From: an uncultured Elusimicrobiales bacterium
GTDB lineage: Bacteria; Elusimicrobiota; Elusimicrobia; Elusimicrobiales; Elusimicrobiaceae
Assembly: GCA_934644855.1 (NCBI GenBank)
Contig: CAKUDJ010000018.1
Span: 1-9,731, forward strand
Direction of reading: 5' to 3'
Length of the DNA stretch: 9,731 nt
This document shows positions 6,475 through 9,731 of this stretch, piece after piece (the stretch's first letter is position 1; each line of letters begins with the position of its first letter). The notes under the pieces were generated by a model. That model saw nothing but the letters and a program-made list of their open reading frames with translations, made no database searches and had not been told where the DNA came from. Both the position numbers and the translations under genes were made by a program.

Positions 6475-7809
6475 TTACACACACTTCCCGGTTTTACTAT
6501 CATACTTTTGAGAATCGGGACATCTGGGGGTATCTTTAAGATAATCGCCCCAACGGCCGGAGCTTTCCTCTTGGTAGCGGTCTCTCAACCCCAAATATAC
6601 CGTACTGCTTTCAATGGTATTTCCCCAACCGCTAAATTTTTCGCGCGCCTCGGTCCGGCCCATAGGGATACCATCCGTGCCATGGCTTTTACGATAGGCT
6701 CTTTTACCGCTACGCCAAGTACAGTATTCCAACGCTTCTTGTTGGGTTATATTTCCCCATTTTTCTTGGAATTTGGCCGGGTCCATATTCTTCGCATCCT
6801 TTCCTAACTCGGATATTGCCTTGTTTTTTGCTCTACTCTTTGCTTGCGCGTTGGCTTCCAATTGGTTGATTTTATTGCCCGCCCACTGTTGCACTAAGTT
6901 TAGGCCAATATCCACCGCTTTATCACGCAACATACTCCAAAAGCTCTCCCCGTCGTTCAATTTTTCGGCTTCTTTTTTATCGCGGGCTTCTTGGGCTTTT
7001 TCGGCCATGGTATCATCCAAACCGCTCAAATCGGCTGATTGGGCCTCATCATAATTAATTCCTTTGCTTTCCCCCAACGGCACGCCGTTGGAATCCGTAC
7101 CAAAACCACCTTCTACCTGTGCCCCTAACAAGGCTTTGCGGGAATCCGCGGTTTTATTATCTCCACGCGCCGCCGCACGGCTGGCCGCATTAAAACGGGT
7201 CAAAGCCTGCCGGGCGTTTTGCGGCTTAAAAGGCGCCACTTCCCCTTTACTATCCCTTTGGAACGGGGAAAAATCCCCCCGCACATTACCGCCGTAAGTG
7301 GCGGAGGTATTGCCCCCGCTGGCAGAGGCCATGGAGCCGCTGGCGGAAAAAGAACCGATTTGCGTGGGAGCCCCCCGCCCGCGCCGCCCCGTACGGCCGC
7401 CGCTACCGTAAGAGGACGAATTATAACTGCCGGAATCGGCGGACGCAGAATCGGCGGAAGAACCGCTTTCTTCCGCCTCTTTAGCATCTTCTTCCTGGCG
7501 TTCTTTTTTATCTGCCGGGGAATACAAAGCGCTGATATTATTGTTCTTCATATCCGGGTATTTAGAGGCCAGTAAATAGTTTTCCGCCTCGTCACTTAAG
7601 AAGGGCATTTGTGCCAAGTCATACCCGCGGGCGTTCAAATTATCCAAAGAGTCATCCGCCCCGCCGCCGGCCAACCCGGCCAACGTTAAGAGCGCCACTA
7701 AACACACTACCCCTATGGCCCCATAGGTGTATGCTTGTTTTTTATCCATGTGGTTGAGCTTGTTGAACACCTTGCCCATCCCACCGCCAGAAAGCTTAAA
7801 ATTAAACAT
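6475..7809 (-). CDS. Membrane-anchored array protein with Cys-containing C-terminus (444 aa), first gene of the operon
   Basis: Not recognised. A basic 27-residue N-terminus leads into one membrane helix (about 29-47). A conserved-looking GADDSLDNLNARGYD stretch (50-64) follows, matched in the 499 aa protein. Residues 98-175 are a low-complexity linker, first acidic, then Ser/Gly/Tyr-rich with a basic GRRGRG patch. Residues 203-235 carry a divergent form of the array motif (LTRFNAASRAAARG ... SRKALLGAQVEGG). Residues 265-345 are strongly helical and charged. The C-terminal 90 residues look globular, are Trp/Tyr/Arg-rich and hold three cysteines (363, 430, 443), ending CPDSQKYDSKTGKCV. AGAGGG four bases before the ATG sets the start. 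It is the first gene after the strong promoter at 7921-7949 and so heads the array operon. Linkage to the other array proteins rests on architecture, motif and operon position. Confidence 0.9.
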   Translation of the reverse strand: MFNFKLSGGGMGKVFNKLNHMDKKQAYTYGAIGVVCLVALLTLAGLAGGGADDSLDNLNARGYDLAQMPFLSDEAENYLLASKYPDMKNNNISALYSPADKKERQEEDAKEAEESGSSADSASADSGSYNSSSYGSGGRTGRRGRGAPTQIGSFSASGSMASASGGNTSATYGGNVRGDFSPFQRDSKGEVAPFKPQNARQALTRFNAASRAAARGDNKTADSRKALLGAQVEGGFGTDSNGVPLGESKGINYDEAQSADLSGLDDTMAEKAQEARDKKEAEKLNDGESFWSMLRDKAVDIGLNLVQQWAGNKINQLEANAQAKSRAKNKAISELGKDAKNMDPAKFQEKWGNITQQEALEYCTWRSGKRAYRKSHGTDGIPMGRTEAREKFSGWGNTIESSTVYLGLRDRYQEESSGRWGDYLKDTPRCPDSQKYDSKTGKCV

Positions 7810-7851
7810 AATTCCCTCTTTTACATGATATAAAAATTACTCCTGTCGGCC

Positions 7852-7873
7852 CGCATACCCTAAAAAGTATGCG
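7852..7873 (-). other. Leader hairpin between promoter and first gene
   Basis: A perfect 7-bp inverted repeat, CGCATAC/GTATGCG with an 8-nt loop (TTTTTAGG on the minus strand), lies in the untranslated leader about 43 nt before the 444 aa start codon. No T-run follows. It could act as an RNA structure in the leader or as a DNA-binding palindrome; the sequence does not decide between them. Confidence 0.5.
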
Positions 7874-7898
7874 CCCAAACACAGAGTTTCAAATTGAG

Positions 7899-7913
7899 GC
7901 ACCCAAAAGGTGC
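7899..7913 (-). other. Hairpin at the predicted 5' end of the operon mRNA
   Basis: A perfect 5-bp stem, GCACC/GGTGC with loop TTTTG on the minus strand, begins within about three bases of the predicted transcription start. Hairpins at the extreme 5' end can protect an mRNA from decay that starts at the 5' end. The T-run after it is weak (CTCAATTT), so I do not call it a terminator for the upstream operon, although a weak one cannot be excluded. Confidence 0.5.
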
Positions 7914-7920
7914 TACCTTT

Positions 7921-7949
7921 AGTATAGGCAACCAAAAGGCCATTGTCAA
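7921..7949 (-). promoter_or_regulatory. Strong sigma70-type promoter for the six-gene operon
   Basis: On the minus strand a perfect -35 box TTGACA (7944-7949) and -10 box TATACT (7921-7926, five of six) are separated by exactly 17 nt. Transcription should begin near 7913-7916 and run left into the 444 aa gene, whose ATG is about 105 nt downstream. It starts only 11 nt beyond the tadE-like stop codon, so the array operon can be expressed independently of the Tad genes while still receiving any read-through from them. No operator is identifiable with confidence. Confidence 0.85.
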
Positions 7950-7960
7950 GGGTTTACGCA

Positions 7961-8494
7961 TTAATCCGGCTGAACATACGGGATTACGCGGTCATTCTTG
8001 CCTACAATTTTTTCAACCTTAATGGAGCCGCCGGTATCGCACAGGTATTCATACCCGCGGAAACAGCGGTTATCATTCTTACAAACGGCAAATTTATCGT
8101 ATTTACATAAAAAGCGGATACGCGGCGGTTTTGTATACGCCGTTAATTGCACAACCGTCCAGGTGCCGGAGGGGTTAATATCCAATGTTAAGCGGTTCAA
8201 ACTTAAAAAGGTGCGCATACCCGCATTGTTAAAGCCCAAGTAATCTTCCACCTTTTTTTTAATATCTTGTTCCAAAAAGCGTTTGTTCCAGGTTTGCATG
8301 GAGTCCGCCTCGCCCGATTGCAGCTGAAAGCGGCGCGCCGCATAAAAAGCCGCAATTTCCATTTTTTGGTTGAGTACCAACAAACCGAAAATTTTAATAA
8401 TAAAAATAGCAAAAATAACAAAAAGCGGGAACAACAGCACCACCTCGGTAGTGGCCTGGCCGGAACGGCGGCGGAGAAAGTGTAAGTTCATCAT
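7961..8494 (-). CDS. TadE-like pseudopilin (Tad/Flp pilus assembly)
   Basis: Tad systems build Flp-type pili. TadE-like proteins are minor pseudopilins processed by a prepilin peptidase at a Gly and inserted through a conserved hydrophobic N-terminus. Here the N-terminus reads RRRSGQATTEVVLLFPLFVI: a basic leader, then SG followed by QATTE. If cleavage is after Gly12, Glu17 falls at mature position 5, the invariant Glu of type IV-like pilins. The membrane helix spans about 15-38. The exported part, about 140 residues, holds four cysteines (130, 138, 144, 152), so one or two disulfides are possible. The 177-residue length suits the family. The start shares a base with the stop of the TadG-like gene (TAATG), and a second ATG follows at once, so Met1 or Met2 may be used. 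The family assignment is good; the particular role among TadE/F homologs cannot be settled. Confidence 0.8.
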   Translation of the reverse strand: MMNLHFLRRRSGQATTEVVLLFPLFVIFAIFIIKIFGLLVLNQKMEIAAFYAARRFQLQSGEADSMQTWNKRFLEQDIKKKVEDYLGFNNAGMRTFLSLNRLTLDINPSGTWTVVQLTAYTKPPRIRFLCKYDKFAVCKNDNRCFRGYEYLCDTGGSIKVEKIVGKNDRVIPYVQPD

Positions 8495-9606
8495 TAGGGT
8501 TTCATCCGGATACTATATTTAGGCAGCGGGTTGGGCCACACGCAGTTATTGCTGCTGCGCGGGCATTGGACCCCCACCTGGGTACGCACTTTGGGTTTAT
8601 ACTTAAATGTTAAATTAATATCAAAATTGTTCAGCGGCAGTTGGTAAGGCTGCTGCAAAATAATCCCGTTGCGTAATTGTTTAAGGCCCTCCCGGGATTC
8701 CGGCGACAAATACGCAAACTGAAAGAGCGGGCGGTTGACGTCTTTTGACAGCAGCAAATCCACCGGGTAGGCGTCTGTCATAGACGAACCGAAGTCTTCG
8801 GAAAAATACGCACGCACTTTATCAATTTCAAACGGTTTGGCGGAAATTTTATGCAAATACCCCGCCATGGTGGCGGCGCTGTCCCGCGCGCAGTTGGATT
8901 GGCTTTTGCAAGAAGGGGAGTTGGCATAATAGGCTTCCCGGAACATACGGGCGTTGCGGGACGTATCCACAAAAGAGAAGGTCTGCGATTGGTAAATTTG
9001 CCCCAACAGCAAATACACCGTAATATACTGCTTGAGCGCCGGAATACCAATAGTGGTGGACGGGAAGAAGTTGCTGTCGGCAATTTCTTTACTGGTCAGC
9101 ACATAATGGTCGTCTTCATCCGCCGAGGCCGTGGGAAACTCCTTGCCCCAGTTTTTGCGGCGGCCCTGGTAATACGCATAGTTCCAATCGTTAGACGCGG
9201 GGGCCGGATTGGGGTTATTGCCTGCCCCCATGCCGTGGTTGGGCCCCAACGCAGGGAAAGCCCCCGCCTGATAAAATACATCAAACACCGTATACTGCCC
9301 CTTGGAGCCCGCCGCGCCCTTGGGGGATAAAAAATCGCTATTATAGCTTTTCATAACGCGGTAGGGCATATTGCCGTTGGTGTATGCCAAAGCGTTTAAG
9401 TAGGTGGACAACGAGGATATTTGGCTGTATGCGGCGTTATCCAACGCAAACTGGTTGCGGATTTTATACATGGATACTTTGGAAGTTTCAAACAACAGGT
9501 AAATAACCAAAATAAAAATAGGAGCCAAAAGCACCGCCGGCAAAAGTATTTGCGCGCGGTTGTTTTGCACGGCCTTTACGGCGGCCCGCCCCCATTGGCT
9601 GAACAT
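8494..9606 (-). CDS. TadG-like pilus assembly protein
   Basis: The N-terminus resembles the TadE/G-like segment that anchors Tad pilus assembly proteins. After a short basic leader (MFSQWGRAAVKAVQNNRAQ) comes a membrane helix at about 19-39, then an amphipathic helix with ETSKVSMYKIRNQFALDNAA (40-59) typical of the family. Residues 75-370 form an exported domain that I do not recognise: Tyr/Asn/Pro-rich, with cysteine pairs at 233/239 and 348/355 and no von Willebrand MIDAS motif visible, unlike many longer TadG proteins. At 370 residues it is shorter than typical vWA-containing TadG. Its ATG lies 2 nt after the stop of the Flp-like gene, and its stop overlaps the tadE start, so all three are one operon. 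The membrane anchor and context are convincing; the role of the exported domain is open. Confidence 0.7.
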   Translation of the reverse strand: MFSQWGRAAVKAVQNNRAQILLPAVLLAPIFILVIYLLFETSKVSMYKIRNQFALDNAAYSQISSLSTYLNALAYTNGNMPYRVMKSYNSDFLSPKGAAGSKGQYTVFDVFYQAGAFPALGPNHGMGAGNNPNPAPASNDWNYAYYQGRRKNWGKEFPTASADEDDHYVLTSKEIADSNFFPSTTIGIPALKQYITVYLLLGQIYQSQTFSFVDTSRNARMFREAYYANSPSCKSQSNCARDSAATMAGYLHKISAKPFEIDKVRAYFSEDFGSSMTDAYPVDLLLSKDVNRPLFQFAYLSPESREGLKQLRNGIILQQPYQLPLNNFDINLTFKYKPKVRTQVGVQCPRSSNNCVWPNPLPKYSIRMKP

Positions 9607-9608
9607 AT

Positions 9609-9731
9609 TTAGTACCCTAATAACATCCCAATAAAAGAAAAGAAAATACGGACAATATCTTTGTTAAATGCCATTATAAAAGCGGACAAAATGACCAGTA
9701 CCGTCCCCAACATAAGGACATACTCTATGGT
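9609..9731 (-). CDS. Partial Flp-like pilin or short pseudopilin (N-terminus beyond the window)
   Basis: The last 40 codons of a gene entering from the right edge read TIEYVLMLGTVLVILSAFIM and continue to end in FIGMLLGY before a TAA stop. The TIEY box leading straight into a hydrophobic helix is the hallmark of Flp-type pilins and class III-like prepilins, where the Glu sits at mature position 5 and the Tyr next to it. Nearly all that is visible is the hydrophobic helix plus a second hydrophobic tail, so the mature protein would be very short, as Flp pilins are. The missing part should be a leader ending in Gly. Whether this is the main pilin or a minor one cannot be judged from the fragment. 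Confidence 0.7.
   Translation of the reverse strand, partial: TIEYVLMLGTVLVILSAFIMAFNKDIVRIFFSFIGMLLGY

Noticed and set aside
7821..7856. 11-residue leader peptide frame (MRADRSNFYIM) in the leader before the 444 aa gene
   Set aside because: Its only ribosome-like sequence (AGGG) is one base from the ATG, too close to work, and the peptide has no run of one amino acid as in attenuation leaders. The ATG-TAA at its end is probably coincidence.
1..9731. Defence island, CRISPR array, prophage or transposon
   Set aside because: No nuclease, helicase, transposase, integrase or phage structural features, no spaced direct-repeat array and no tRNA-like sequence were seen; gene content is uniformly membrane and pilus-like.

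Overview
All supported genes lie on the minus strand, so the window reads from its right edge (9731) to its left edge (1). I see ten protein genes, two of them cut by the window edges. There is no tRNA, rRNA, insertion sequence, CRISPR array or phage gene. The long plus-strand frames are shadows of the minus-strand genes. Coding DNA is moderately GC-rich and ribosome sites are canonical (AGGAGG, GGAGGG, GGGAGG), with AT-rich gaps between transcription units. The proteins are membrane-anchored, and several carry Cys-rich regions predicted to lie outside the cytoplasm, which fits a Gram-negative-type bacterium. Tad pseudopilins next to large unrecognised low-complexity membrane proteins bring gut Elusimicrobiota to mind, but nothing in the window proves that; treat the taxonomy as a weak guess.

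Right part (7961-9731): three tightly packed genes of Tad (tight adherence / Flp pilus) type. They are the tail of an Flp-like short pilin, a 370-residue TadG-like protein and a 177-residue TadE-like pseudopilin. They are separated by 2 nt and then by a 1-nt TAATG overlap. This looks like the end of a Tad operon whose ATPase, platform and secretin genes would lie beyond position 9731, if they are nearby.

Middle and left part (1217-7809): directly after tadE there is a textbook sigma70-type promoter (TTGACA, 17 nt, TATACT). It is followed by a leader with two hairpins and a six-gene operon of proteins I cannot assign to a named family: 444 aa, 499 aa, 89 aa, 500 aa, 78 aa and 559 aa. The four large ones share a plan: a short N-terminus, one membrane helix, a long Ser/Gly/Ala-rich or charged linker, and then a short helical motif usually ending in SGG or GG. 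The 499 and 500 aa proteins are clear paralogs. Each is followed by a tiny protein with one membrane helix and a coiled coil (89 and 78 aa), so a two-gene module seems to have been duplicated.

Left end (1-1002): after a 214-nt gap with repeats and a possible weak promoter comes a fifth protein of the same plan, of which 334 residues are in the window.

Working interpretation (inference): the window carries the end of a Tad-like pilus locus plus an adjacent multi-component envelope apparatus built from paralogous membrane-anchored subunits. Adjacency suggests, but does not prove, that the two work together. The tandem array with its shared motif is the best candidate here for an undescribed system.
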